Shown here one piece after another: positions 1 to 8,005 of a stretch of DNA of 30,086 bases. The translations under genes were made by a program, and so were the position numbers. A model generated the notes under the pieces. That model was not told where the DNA came from, searched no databases, and was given only the letters and a program-made list of their open reading frames with translations. Within the stretch, counting starts at the first letter, position 1. Every line of letters starts with the position of its first letter. The stretch is from a bacterium (lineage in GTDB: Bacteria; Planctomycetota; J058; JAJDCP01): assembly GCA_030428695.1 (NCBI GenBank), contig JAUIEM010000071.1, positions 1 to 30,086 of the forward strand, written 5' to 3'.

Positions 1-24
1 TACCGTAGACTTCCCGGCGCGGAC

Positions 25-64
25 AGTTGTCGCGGCGAGGTCGGGAGTTGTCAGAAGTTGTCAG
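25..64. promoter_or_regulatory. Three helically phased AGTTGTC repeats
   Basis: AGTTGTC occurs at 25-31, 46-52 and 56-62; the last two copies extend to AGTTGTCAG. The offsets of 21 and 10 bases put all three on about the same helix face. They lie upstream of the YidD-fusion gene, so an activator or repressor site is possible. No known regulator motif is recognised, and the TTGTCA cores could be misread as -35 elements, but no good -10 follows at 17 bases. Confidence 0.25.
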
Positions 65-105
65 CGGCGGCGGAACAGCTCCGGGAAGCGCCGCCGGGGC
101 CGGCT

Positions 106-114
106 TGCTACCCT
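106..114 (+). promoter_or_regulatory. Extended -10-like element before the YidD fusion
   Basis: TGCTACCCT fits an extended -10 (TG, one base, then TAxxxT) 17 bases before the start codon. It resembles the TACCAT and TACAGT -10 hexamers seen elsewhere in this window. No convincing -35 accompanies it. Confidence 0.3.
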
Positions 115-131
115 GGACACAAGGAGGCCCG

Positions 132-1277
132 ATGCGACTCTTCCCCCTCGCCCTCGCCTGCCTGGTCTGCACCGGCTGCTCGTCGACCCTGTCGGCCCTC
201 GGGCTCGGCGCGATCGAGGTCTACCGCGCGGTGATCCGGCCGACCCACCCGGCGCGCTGCCAGTTCCACCCGACCTGCTCGGAGTACGGCGCCCAGGCCC
301 TGCGCGAGCTCGGTCCCATCGCCGGCACCGCCGCCCTCAGCGAGCGGGTGCAGCGCTGCCATCCCTTCACCGCCGGCGACTACCCGCTGACCCCCGACGG
401 CGCCCTGTCCGACCCGCTACGCGTGGCGGTGGAACCCGGGGAAGCGCCGCCGCGGCCGCTGTTCGCCCTCGCCCTGCGGCCGGGGGAGGAGGAGCAGCTC
501 GCCTTCGCCCGCGGCCTCGACGAGGCCGGGCATCACGACCGGGCGGCGACCGAGTGGCTGCGCTTCATCGCGTTGTTCCCGGACTCCGCGCGGGTCGACT
601 GGGCGCGGCTGCGGGCCGGGCTGGCCCTGGCGGCGGCGGGAGAGGCGGCGGAAGCGGAAGCGGCGCTGGCGGAGATTCCGCCGGGCGGCTCCTGGTTCCG
701 GGCCCGGCTGTACATCTCCCAGCTCGCCGACCTCGCCGGCGACCACGCCCGCGCCCGGGAGATCCGCGCCGGGCTGCTCGAGGTCGCCGGGGATGCGGAG
801 GAACAGCGCGCCGTCGAGCTGATCGACGCCCTCGCCGCCGCGCGCTCGGGGGCGGACGCCCTGGCCGTCGCGCGGCTCGAGGCCGCCGCGGCCGGCGCGC
901 CCGCGCTGCTCGCCCACCGCGACGCGCTGCTCGCGCTCGAGCACAAGAGCGTCGCCCTCGCGGTCGGGCTGAGCGCGGTGCTGCCGGGGGCGGGCCAGCT
1001 GTACGCCGGGCGGACCGCGGACGGCATCGCGACCTTCGTCGTCAACACCCTGGTCATCGGCGGGGCGGTCGTCGCCCTGGTGTTCGAGGAGCCGGTGACC
1101 GCGGCGGTGCTCGGCGTGCTCGGCCTGGTGTTCTACAGCGGCAACCTGTACGGGGCCGCGCGGGCGGTGCTGGTCGCCGACGAGCAGGCGCGGGAAGAGC
1201 TGACCGCGCGGACCCGGGACGCCCTGTTCGAGGAGGGCTGGCTCGATCCGTCCTGGAGTCTGGGGGGTGGCCCGTGA
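132..1277 (+). CDS. YidD-domain fusion: YidD + TPR-like + TM2-like membrane domain
   Basis: A 381-residue protein starting at ATG 132, chosen for the AAGGAGG at 121-127 just upstream. Residues 1-16 are a hydrophobic leader ending in C16, a weak lipobox (VCTGC). Residues 27-93 match the YidD (DUF37) family: YRAVIRP, then CQFHPTCSEYG and RVQRCHPF. YidD is normally a free protein of about 70-100 residues that helps YidC insert membrane proteins. Residues 119-250 are alanine-rich helical repeats of TPR type. Residues 272-342 hold about three membrane helices beginning LSAVLPGAGQLYAGR, as in TM2-like domains. The three-part fusion is unusual. A role in membrane protein biogenesis is inferred only from the YidD part. 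It appears to be a single-gene unit followed by a repeat element. Confidence 0.8.
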   Translation: MRLFPLALACLVCTGCSSTLSALGLGAIEVYRAVIRPTHPARCQFHPTCSEYGAQALRELGPIAGTAALSERVQRCHPFTAGDYPLTPDGALSDPLRVAVEPGEAPPRPLFALALRPGEEEQLAFARGLDEAGHHDRAATEWLRFIALFPDSARVDWARLRAGLALAAAGEAAEAEAALAEIPPGGSWFRARLYISQLADLAGDHARAREIRAGLLEVAGDAEEQRAVELIDALAAARSGADALAVARLEAAAAGAPALLAHRDALLALEHKSVALAVGLSAVLPGAGQLYAGRTADGIATFVVNTLVIGGAVVALVFEEPVTAAVLGVLGLVFYSGNLYGAARAVLVADEQAREELTARTRDALFEEGWLDPSWSLGGGP

Positions 1278-1339
1278 GCGCGGCGCGTGAGCCGAGAAAA
1301 ACGGTGCAAATCGCGCGGGAGGCGTTTAAGGTCAGGAGT

Positions 1340-1489
1340 TACGACCTCAGCAGAAGTTCTTCCCGCGAAGCGAGGTTGGTCCCGACTGAACGACGGGAGG
1401 GGGTGAACCCCTCCCCTACATGATGGCCTTGTAGGGGCGGGGTTTACCCCCGCCCGCCGGACCGGGACAGAGCTCACACTGAGGTCATA
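1340..1489. repeat. REP/BIME-like palindromic element, copy 1, with terminal inverted repeats
   Basis: Two hairpin-forming units in opposite orientation, 1395-1420 (reverse orientation) and 1430-1456, share the core TGTAGGGG[C/A]GGGGTT[T/C]ACCCCC[G/T]CCC and meet at their TACA/TGTA ends with a 9-base spacer. The pair is bracketed by TACGACCTCAG (1340-1350) and CTGAGGTCATA (1479-1489), an inverted repeat with one mismatch. A second pair lies at 25084-25137. Small palindromic pairs between genes fit REP/BIME elements; no transposase is nearby. It fills most of the 236-base gap between the YidD fusion and the ImpE-like gene. Confidence 0.75.
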
Positions 1490-1502
1490 CCCACCGAGCG
1501 AT

Positions 1503-1507
1503 GGAGG
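1503..1507 (+). promoter_or_regulatory. Ribosome binding site that selects a TTG start
   Basis: GGAGG at 1503-1507 sits six bases before TTG 1514, but 18 bases before the first in-frame ATG at 1526. Normal spacing therefore favours the TTG codon as start of the ImpE-like protein. Confidence 0.6.
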
Positions 1508-1513
1508 TCGACT

Positions 1514-2500
1514 TTGCCCGCGAATATGGGTCAGGATCAGCTGACCCTCATTGTGTTGGGAATCTGTGTCGTGTGCGCGACCTTGTGGGTGCTGCGCAGC
1601 CTGCGGTCTACCGTGCCCGGCAGCCAGTGGACGGCCAACCTCGCGGACATCTCCGACGCCCGGCTCAAAGACCTCGAGGGCGGCGGCTCCGACAACCTCC
1701 AGTCCAACCTCCATCTCGCCTGGCTCCTGACCGCCCGCGGCGACTACACCAAGGCCGCCGAGGTCTGGGAGCGCGTGATCAAGGCCTCGCCCGAGAACCT
1801 GCGCGGGGTGCTCGTCGCCCAGAAGACCTCCTTCCACTGCGAGGAGTCCCGGGACGACTACTGGACGCAGGAAGACGGCGAGTGGGCGGTGCTCTACTCG
1901 ACGATCCTCCACGGCCAGGCCACTGCCGCCCAGCGCCGCCGCTTCGTCGTCGAGGCGACCGGCCACGGCGAGCTCGAAGAGGCCGAGCGCATCGCCACCC
2001 AGCTGCGGGCCGCCGCCCAGCAGCTCGAGGGCCACGCGATCGTGTCGATGCGCAACGGCATGCGGCGCAAGTACTCCGCGGTCTTCGACCTGTCCTACTG
2101 CCTCAGCGACGCCCTCGAGTGCGTGACCGAGAACGACGGCTACGTGCTGTTGCCCTTCCACCGCGTCAAGAAGCTGATCGTCGGCCCGGCGGTCAGCTGC
2201 TGGGTGCGGGCGCAGCTCGTGCAGCGGGGCTCGACCACCTCGAAGTACATCCTGCTGCCCCTGATCTACCGCGGCAGCCTGAGCCACGAGGACGTCGGCG
2301 TGCGCCAGGGCACGACCGCGGTGATCGACGAGAGCGCCGGCGAGAAGCTCCGGCATCTCGGCCAGAAGGTGCTCGTCGGCTGCAACGAGGGCTCGGAGCC
2401 GCAGCTGATGGCGCTGACCGAGATCCACAGCATCGAGTTCTCCGGGCCCCCGCACACCGAGGAGAGCTGGTCCTTCGGCGATCCTCTCGAAGCCGGATGA
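1514..2500 (+). CDS. Membrane-anchored TPR protein with ImpE (SciE)-like domain
   Basis: A 328-residue protein; the TTG start is supported by the GGAGG at 1503. Residues 10-28 form one membrane helix, so the rest is probably cytoplasmic. Residues 60-95 contain a TPR unit (ARGDYTKAAEVWERVIKASP). Residues 187-310 resemble the ImpE/SciE accessory domain of type VI secretion loci: FDLSYCLSDALECV, GYVLLPFHRVKKL, an ILLPLIYRGS segment, then QKVLVG and IHSIEF. ImpE proteins are about 270 residues and lack an N-terminal anchor. No other type VI gene is present. The stop is one base before the kinase start, so the two are translationally coupled. I infer a partner, scaffold or substrate of that kinase. 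The ImpE match is by eye. Confidence 0.7.
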   Translation: MPANMGQDQLTLIVLGICVVCATLWVLRSLRSTVPGSQWTANLADISDARLKDLEGGGSDNLQSNLHLAWLLTARGDYTKAAEVWERVIKASPENLRGVLVAQKTSFHCEESRDDYWTQEDGEWAVLYSTILHGQATAAQRRRFVVEATGHGELEEAERIATQLRAAAQQLEGHAIVSMRNGMRRKYSAVFDLSYCLSDALECVTENDGYVLLPFHRVKKLIVGPAVSCWVRAQLVQRGSTTSKYILLPLIYRGSLSHEDVGVRQGTTAVIDESAGEKLRHLGQKVLVGCNEGSEPQLMALTEIHSIEFSGPPHTEESWSFGDPLEAG

Positions 2501-2501
2501 G

Positions 2502-4919
2502 ATGGACGAAGCCGCGCTCGAAAAGCTGTGGAGCTTCACCATCGGCGGGCCGGTCGACTTCTCGACCCTGTCGAGCGAGGCGAGCTACAAGCCGCCCCTG
2601 ACCTCGCTCCCTCCGCCGCCCCCACCCGTCGCGCGGCCCTCCTTCGAGACCGGCAACAAGATCGGCTCCGGCGGCATGGCCGAGATCTACAGCGCGCGCC
2701 AGGCGGGCCTCGAGCGCGAGGTCGCGCTGAAGAAGATCAAGCGGCGCCGGGCGCAGACCGCCCACGTGCGCTCGAATTTCCTCGCCGAGGCCGTGATCAC
2801 CGGCCGCCTCGAGCATCCGAACATCGTCCCGGTCTACGCCCTCGGCAAGGATGAAAACGGCCTCGACTTCCTCGCGATGAAGCTGGTCGGCGGCCGCAGC
2901 TGGGCCGTCGAGCTGCGCGAGGCGCGCAAGGACGGCAGCTTCGCGCTCGATCCGCAGCTCGAGATCCTCATCCAGCTCTGCAACGCGGTCGCCTTCGCCC
3001 ACGAGAACGGCATCATCCACAACGACCTCAAGCCCTCGAACGTGATGCTCGGCCGCTTCGGCGAGGTGCTGCTGCTCGACTGGGGGCTGGCGGTCGCCTT
3101 CGACCCGAAGCTGCAGCACGACCCCTTCCTGCGCTTCCACACCCACATCCAGGGACCCTGCGGCACGCCGATCTACATGGCCCCCGAGCAGGCCCTCGGC
3201 AAGGGCGCGCAGCTCGGGCCGCACACCGACATCTACCTGCTCGGGGCGATCCTCTACGAGCTGTTGACCGGCAAGCCCCCGAACGTCGCCCCGCGCCTGG
3301 TCGAGACCCTGCACCAGGCCCTGCACGGGCCGCCGCTCGCCTTCCCCCCGGACGTACCTGCCGAGCTCGAGGCGATCTGCCGCCACGCCCTGCAGCCCTC
3401 CCCCGACCTGCGCCACGCCAGCGTCCTGCAGCTGCAAGACGAATTGAAGGCCTTCCGACTCCACCGCGAGAGCCTCGAGATCGCGCGCCTCGCCGCGCGC
3501 CGGCTGCAGGCCTGCCAGTTCTCGGCGACCAGCGGCGAGTTCAGCTCGACCTCCGACAACAGCTCGCTGTACAGGAACTTCGCCGAGGTGGTCGCGAGCT
3601 TCCAGGCGGCCCGCCGCCTGTGGGCGGACAACGTCGCCGCGGTCGAGGGCGAGCGCGACGCCCGCTTCGCCTACGCCGAGGCGGCCCTCGCCCTCGGCGA
3701 CCTCGGCCTCGCGCGCACTCAGGCCGCCAACCTGCCGGACGCGCGGGGGGAGCGGCTGCGGGAGGAGATCTCCGCCGCTCGCCAGCGCCTGCGCGACGCC
3801 CGCCAGGCGCGTCGGCGGCTGCGCACCGGGACGCTGCTCGGGGCGCTCGTCGTCATCCTCGGCCTGGTCGCGGGGCTGGTGCTGCTCGAGCTGAAGAACC
3901 TCGAGATCTCACGGGAACGGGAGGCCCTCGCCCGCCGCACCGAGGAGCGCGAGCTGTTGCGCTTCCAGGCCGACGTCGGCGTGCAGAGCTTCCTGATCAA
4001 CAGCCAGATGCAGCAGCTCGAGCACACCGCCCGGGTGCTCGCCGAGGTCGGCACCAGCTTCATCACCGCGGGCGACCCGGACCCGCGGCCCCTGTACAGC
4101 AACGTCGACTTCGACGAGGGCGGCGCCGAGCTCGCCGCCTGGTCGACCCTGTACGGCAAGGACATCAGCATCGAGACCCCGGTCTACAAGCTCGCCCCGG
4201 GGGTCGCGCTCGGCGACGTCGAGGACGAGCTGCGCTGCCTGATGCGCCTGCGCTCGCAGTTCAAGTGGATGTTCCTCGGCAGCCGCCTGCCCGCCCTGCC
4301 CGTCTCCTCGGGCCTCGAGGTGATCCGCCTGCTGACCGTCGAGGGCGTGCCCCTGCGCTGGGCGTACATCGGCCTGGCCAGCGGGGTGATGTTCTCGTAT
4401 CCCGGCAAGGGCGGCTACCCGGCCGACTACGACCCGCGTCTCCGGCCCTGGTACGCGCTCGGCGCCCACAGCCGCGAGGTGCGCTGGGGGGAGCCCTACC
4501 CCGACCTGCACAACCTCGGCCTGGTGCTGCCGTGCGTGACCTCGCTGATCGACGACGCGGGGCGTTTCTACGGGGTCGCCGGGGTCGAGATGACCTTCGA
4601 CTTCCTGATCAACACCTACATGCGCCCGGCCCGCGACGTCGAGGAGACCTACCTCGTCGACCGCGACGGGGCGATCGTGGTGCGCTCGAGGCAGCAGGTC
4701 GCCATCCCGGGCGGCGTCGGCGTGGGCGCCGTAGAGCTCGAGCGCTTCCCCTTCGCCGCCGTGCTCGAGGCGGTGGCCGCCGGCGCGACCGCCGGCGTGG
4801 TCGAGGCGGAAGAGGACGGGCAGCAGCTGCTGCTCGGCTTCCACCAGGTGCCGTCCCTGGGCTGGACCTACATCGAGAAGCGGAAGCGGCGCGCGGTGCT
4901 CGGGTTGATCGAGCCGTAG
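2502..4919 (+). CDS. Transmembrane Ser/Thr protein kinase with extracytoplasmic Cache-like sensor
   Basis: An 805-residue Hanks-type kinase. The kinase domain covers about residues 48-320: glycine loop GSGGMA (55-60), lysine K77, catalytic loop HNDLKPSN (173-180), DWG (193-195) in place of DFG, and APE (227-229). The loop has N174 where HRD kinases have arginine. A proline-rich stretch (36-46) precedes the domain. Residues 320-440 are helical and may link to the single membrane helix at 442-462. The remaining 330 residues should lie outside the membrane and contain a dCache-type signature, YDPRLRPWYALG followed by RWGEPYPDLH and GVAGVEMTF (about 643-699). Caches usually bind small ligands, so this looks like a ligand-sensing receptor kinase. 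It is coupled to the ImpE-like gene upstream and followed after 22 bases by a small gene. Confidence 0.88.
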   Translation: MDEAALEKLWSFTIGGPVDFSTLSSEASYKPPLTSLPPPPPPVARPSFETGNKIGSGGMAEIYSARQAGLEREVALKKIKRRRAQTAHVRSNFLAEAVITGRLEHPNIVPVYALGKDENGLDFLAMKLVGGRSWAVELREARKDGSFALDPQLEILIQLCNAVAFAHENGIIHNDLKPSNVMLGRFGEVLLLDWGLAVAFDPKLQHDPFLRFHTHIQGPCGTPIYMAPEQALGKGAQLGPHTDIYLLGAILYELLTGKPPNVAPRLVETLHQALHGPPLAFPPDVPAELEAICRHALQPSPDLRHASVLQLQDELKAFRLHRESLEIARLAARRLQACQFSATSGEFSSTSDNSSLYRNFAEVVASFQAARRLWADNVAAVEGERDARFAYAEAALALGDLGLARTQAANLPDARGERLREEISAARQRLRDARQARRRLRTGTLLGALVVILGLVAGLVLLELKNLEISREREALARRTEERELLRFQADVGVQSFLINSQMQQLEHTARVLAEVGTSFITAGDPDPRPLYSNVDFDEGGAELAAWSTLYGKDISIETPVYKLAPGVALGDVEDELRCLMRLRSQFKWMFLGSRLPALPVSSGLEVIRLLTVEGVPLRWAYIGLASGVMFSYPGKGGYPADYDPRLRPWYALGAHSREVRWGEPYPDLHNLGLVLPCVTSLIDDAGRFYGVAGVEMTFDFLINTYMRPARDVEETYLVDRDGAIVVRSRQQVAIPGGVGVGAVELERFPFAAVLEAVAAGATAGVVEAEEDGQQLLLGFHQVPSLGWTYIEKRKRRAVLGLIEP

Positions 4920-4941
4920 CGTCGCAGGAGGCTCGAATCTG

Positions 4942-5535
4942 GTGCGACTGTGCGGCCGCGAGCAGTCCCGCGCCCTGTGCGTGGTGCATCCTTCCGGCGT
5001 GCGCCCCCACAGGGAGTTCTGGACGCTCGCGCCCGACGCGCTGCTCGAGCTGTTCTTCAAGCGCTACGAGGGCCACGTCGGCCCCGGCGCCTCGGTGTAC
5101 CTCGGGGGCCGCGAGCGGGTGCGCTTCGACTGCCTGGGCGCGAACGGGCACCTGCACCGCCTCCAGCCCGGGCACCGGCCGGAGGCCTTCCCCAGCGCCG
5201 CGATCCCCGCCCAGATCGCCGCCGCCGCGCGGGCCCTCGACGGCGGCCTGGTCGGGCTGCTTCCCCCCGGAAGTCTCACCGCGACGCCCGCCCAGCTGCG
5301 TACCGCCGCCGCGCTGCTCGAGGCGCGGCTGCTGGCCCTGTCCAGGGTGATGCCCCGACGCTGCGCCGGCGCGCCGCTGCCGAGCCGCGCGCAGATGCGC
5401 CAGGCCACGCGTCAGGCCCGCGACCGCTGGCGGCGCGCTGGAGCGCTGCGCCGCGCGGCGACCCGGGCGCGGGCGCACGGGCTGCGCGGATCGCTGGGGC
5501 TGGGGTTGCGCGGGTGGATCGGGCGGGGTCGATGA
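4942..5535 (+). CDS. Unknown 197-residue protein, last gene of the kinase operon
   Basis: The start is GTG 4942, ten bases after AGGAGG (4926-4931) and 22 bases after the kinase stop, so it should be co-transcribed with the kinase. I recognise no family. The N-terminal 110 residues are mixed, with segments such as VVHPSGVRPHREFW and ASVYLGGRERVRFDCLG that suggest a small beta-rich domain. The last 60 residues are rich in arginine and alanine and end in a glycine/arginine tail. No signal peptide or membrane helix is visible. Codon use matches its neighbours, supporting a real gene. A link to the kinase or ImpE-like protein is inferred from position only. Confidence 0.65.
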   Translation: MRLCGREQSRALCVVHPSGVRPHREFWTLAPDALLELFFKRYEGHVGPGASVYLGGRERVRFDCLGANGHLHRLQPGHRPEAFPSAAIPAQIAAAARALDGGLVGLLPPGSLTATPAQLRTAAALLEARLLALSRVMPRRCAGAPLPSRAQMRQATRQARDRWRRAGALRRAATRARAHGLRGSLGLGLRGWIGRGR

Positions 5536-5551
5536 GGCCGCGCGCGGCCTC
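5534..5551. terminator. Perfect 18-base palindrome between convergent genes
   Basis: GAGGCCGCG is followed directly by CGCGGCCTC, spanning the stop of the small + strand gene and lying 42 bases from the stop of the - strand dikinase gene. A very stable hairpin here could end transcription from both sides. There is no T-tract, so a standard intrinsic terminator is not shown. Confidence 0.35.
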
Positions 5552-5593
5552 GGCGACCGCGACAGGAAGCCGCGGTGCGTCGCTGGAGCGGGC

Positions 5594-7990
5594 TCAGTAG
5601 ACCCAGGGACGGGCCTGCTTGATCGCCAGCTTGCCCTCGGCGGTCACCTTGAACTCGATCTCCATCGCGAAGCGCTGCCCGGGCTCGACCTCGTACAGCG
5701 CGCCGAAGTGCTGGTGGATCACCCGCAGCGAGCGGCGCAGCCCGAGCAGATGACCGTCGCTGAGGATCGGCAGGCCGTCGGTCAGGTTCGAGCGCTGCAG
5801 CACCTCGTCGACGCGGGGGTTCCGCGGGCCGATCAGGAGCTCCTCGGGCGCCGCGCGTTCCTCGGGGTTGGTGACCAGGTTCTCGCCGAGCTGGGCGTTG
5901 ACGTAGTACAGCACCGGTCCGCCATCCTGCGAGATCGAGAGCACGTCGTCGCTGACGGCGACGCCGTTGACCTGCTCGTCCTCGAAGTTGGGGTGCACCG
6001 CGACGCCCATGCAGGTGAGGAAGTGGTCGATCCGGTAGAACTCGCGGGCTTCGAAGGCGCGGAGATTCCACAGGCTGGCGAAGACCTGCTTGATCGACTT
6101 CGACAGGTGGCCCTCGTCGGGGTGGTGGGTGTAGGAGTCGTAGAGCCCGGCCCCGCTGAATCCGGGCAGGTCCTCGTTGTTCGTGCTCGAGCGGCAGCGC
6201 AGAGAGGTGCCGGCGGGGTACGCCGCGTGCAGCTTCCCGAGCGCCTCCCGCGCCCAGGACGGCATGTCTCCCGCCTTGACCAGCTTGCGGAAGGCCTTGA
6301 GGGCCTTGCGTCGGGCGTCCGGATCGTTCTGGAACTCCTCCTTCGCGATCATGGCGCGCGCCGTCTCGTAGAGCCCGTTGTGGCGCATGAAGGCGTCGTA
6401 GACCGCGAACGGCACCGCGTAGCCCTGGGGCACCTCGGCTTCGGCCAGGCCGAGCTGGCTGAGGACCGCCAGGTTTGCCGCCTTGACCCCGACGCTCTTC
6501 CAGGCCTCGAAGCGGACCTCCGCGAAGGGCAGGATCTCCCGGGGCTCGAGATCCCGGAGGGGGACCTGCGTCTCCGCGGGGCGCAGATCGGCGTGGTGCC
6601 GGGCGACCTCGTCGGACGTCACCTCGCGCAGCTCGAACCCGTCGACGGTCACCGCGTAGAACACGTTCTTGCCCAGCAGGGACTGGATCTTCTCGAGCTC
6701 GACGGCGCCCGCGACGAAGGCGTTGGGCACCTTGTCCTGCACGGCGCGCAGGTTGACGTGCGAGAGCGGCGTCTGACGCACGCCCGTGATCACTCCCGCC
6801 ACGCGGCTCATCTCATTCGGCAGGCTCGGGCACACCACGATGTCGGTCGGGAAGGGCCGCTCCCCGGACTCGAGCACCCGCAGCCGTCCGTAGCCGACGG
6901 CGATGTTCAGCGGCAGGAACGCGACCGGCTCCGCGACGCCGTCGTTCTCGTCGTAGAGCGGGAGCTCCGCCTCGGCGTAGAGCTCCGGCTCGGTCAGGTA
7001 GCGCTGCTTGGCCCGCGGCAGCAGGTTGTACGAGAGCCGGCCCGCGAGCAGCGCGGAGTGCGCGGAGAGCAGGTCGTAGGCGAGCTTGATGTCCGTGAAC
7101 GGATAGGCGTCGTTGGGCTCGAACTCGAAGGTGTACAGGCCGGGCTCCCCCGAGGGCGCCAGCAGCCGGGGCCGGTAGACGAGCACCCCGCGCATCTGTC
7201 CGTTGCGCGGGAGGCCGATCTTGCTCATGAACCTCGGATGGCCCCGGTGGGTGTTCAGGAAGCACAGCCGCGGCTGCGCAGGGTCGACGAGCGAGATCTG
7301 GAACTTGACGAACTCGAGCCCCGCCAGGTGCGTGTCGACCATGACCTCTTCGCCCTGGTACGAGAGGGCCTTGAAGGTCTCCCGGTCGGGAACCTCGCCG
7401 ACCCCGTCCTCGAAGGGCAGGTCCGCGGGCTCGGGGGTGGGTCCGCTGAAGCCCCCGCCACCGCGGCCCCCCGGACCACCCGGGCCGCCGAAACCGCCGC
7501 GGCCGCGGCGGTCTTCCCGCGGAGGCATCAGCTCCGCGGCCGACAGCGTGCCATCTCCGTCGGCGTCGAGGCTCAGCAGGGAGACGCCGGCGTCGGTCAC
7601 CTCGTCCTCGAAGAGCTCGCCGTCGCGGTCCTTGTCGAGCGCGCTCATGCCGGGGAGCCGGGCGGTCATCGCGCCGGGCCCGCCGAAGCCGCCGGGCCCG
7701 CCAAAGCCGCCGGGCCCGCCGCGTCCGCGGCCCCGTCCGCCGCGCATGTCGACCGTCAGCTCATCGGTGGTGAGGTTGCCGTCCGCGTTCTTGTCGAGGC
7801 TGAGGAGCGCGGCCGCCGCGCCCTGCAGCTCGTCCTTCGAGAGCGCGCCGTCGGTGTTCTTGTCGAGCGCGGTGAGCAGAGGGCCGGGGCCGCCGCGGCG
7901 ATCCCGGCCGGGGCCCCCCTGGGAGAAGGCCAGGCTGGCGGCGAGGCACAGACTGACCGTGCAGAGGGCACGCGAGCTGAATGCGGTCAT
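5594..7990 (-). CDS. Exported EF-hand protein with PPDK/glucan-water-dikinase-like ATP-grasp domain
   Basis: A 798-residue protein. Residues 1-23 are a Sec signal peptide (likely cut after AFS). Four EF-hand loops start at D43, D66, D119 and D142 (DKNTDGALSKDE and similar), separated by Gly-rich linkers (83-107, 162-181). Residues 200-350 are an unrecognised domain. Residues 380-430 resemble a phosphohistidine swivel domain (TPLSHVNLRA, candidate H411). Residues 495-798 look like a complete PEP/pyruvate-dikinase ATP-grasp: VGVKAANL (K503), RCRSSTNNEDL, SLWNLRAFEARE, and a final MEIEFKV with IKQARPW. The swivel-before-ATP-grasp order is that of plant glucan, water dikinases, opposite to PEP synthase, and there is no PEP-binding barrel. 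Substrate and phosphate donor outside the cytoplasm are unknown. It follows the VTC gene by 15 bases and is probably co-transcribed. Confidence 0.82.
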   Translation of the reverse strand: MTAFSSRALCTVSLCLAASLAFSQGGPGRDRRGGPGPLLTALDKNTDGALSKDELQGAAAALLSLDKNADGNLTTDELTVDMRGGRGRGRGGPGGFGGPGGFGGPGAMTARLPGMSALDKDRDGELFEDEVTDAGVSLLSLDADGDGTLSAAELMPPREDRRGRGGFGGPGGPGGRGGGGFSGPTPEPADLPFEDGVGEVPDRETFKALSYQGEEVMVDTHLAGLEFVKFQISLVDPAQPRLCFLNTHRGHPRFMSKIGLPRNGQMRGVLVYRPRLLAPSGEPGLYTFEFEPNDAYPFTDIKLAYDLLSAHSALLAGRLSYNLLPRAKQRYLTEPELYAEAELPLYDENDGVAEPVAFLPLNIAVGYGRLRVLESGERPFPTDIVVCPSLPNEMSRVAGVITGVRQTPLSHVNLRAVQDKVPNAFVAGAVELEKIQSLLGKNVFYAVTVDGFELREVTSDEVARHHADLRPAETQVPLRDLEPREILPFAEVRFEAWKSVGVKAANLAVLSQLGLAEAEVPQGYAVPFAVYDAFMRHNGLYETARAMIAKEEFQNDPDARRKALKAFRKLVKAGDMPSWAREALGKLHAAYPAGTSLRCRSSTNNEDLPGFSGAGLYDSYTHHPDEGHLSKSIKQVFASLWNLRAFEAREFYRIDHFLTCMGVAVHPNFEDEQVNGVAVSDDVLSISQDGGPVLYYVNAQLGENLVTNPEERAAPEELLIGPRNPRVDEVLQRSNLTDGLPILSDGHLLGLRRSLRVIHQHFGALYEVEPGQRFAMEIEFKVTAEGKLAIKQARPWVY

Positions 7991-8005
7991 GGTACCGTCC
8001 TGTGA

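Noticed and set aside
1514..4919. Type VI secretion locus
   Set aside because: Only an ImpE-like protein and a kinase are present; no sheath, tube, baseplate or spike gene is seen in the window.
5594..7990. PEP synthase or pyruvate phosphate dikinase
   Set aside because: The C-terminal PEP-binding barrel is missing, the domain order is reversed and a signal peptide is present.
5708..8005. Long + strand open frame opposite the exported dikinase
   Set aside because: It is the antisense shadow of a gene with clear signal peptide, EF-hand and ATP-grasp motifs.
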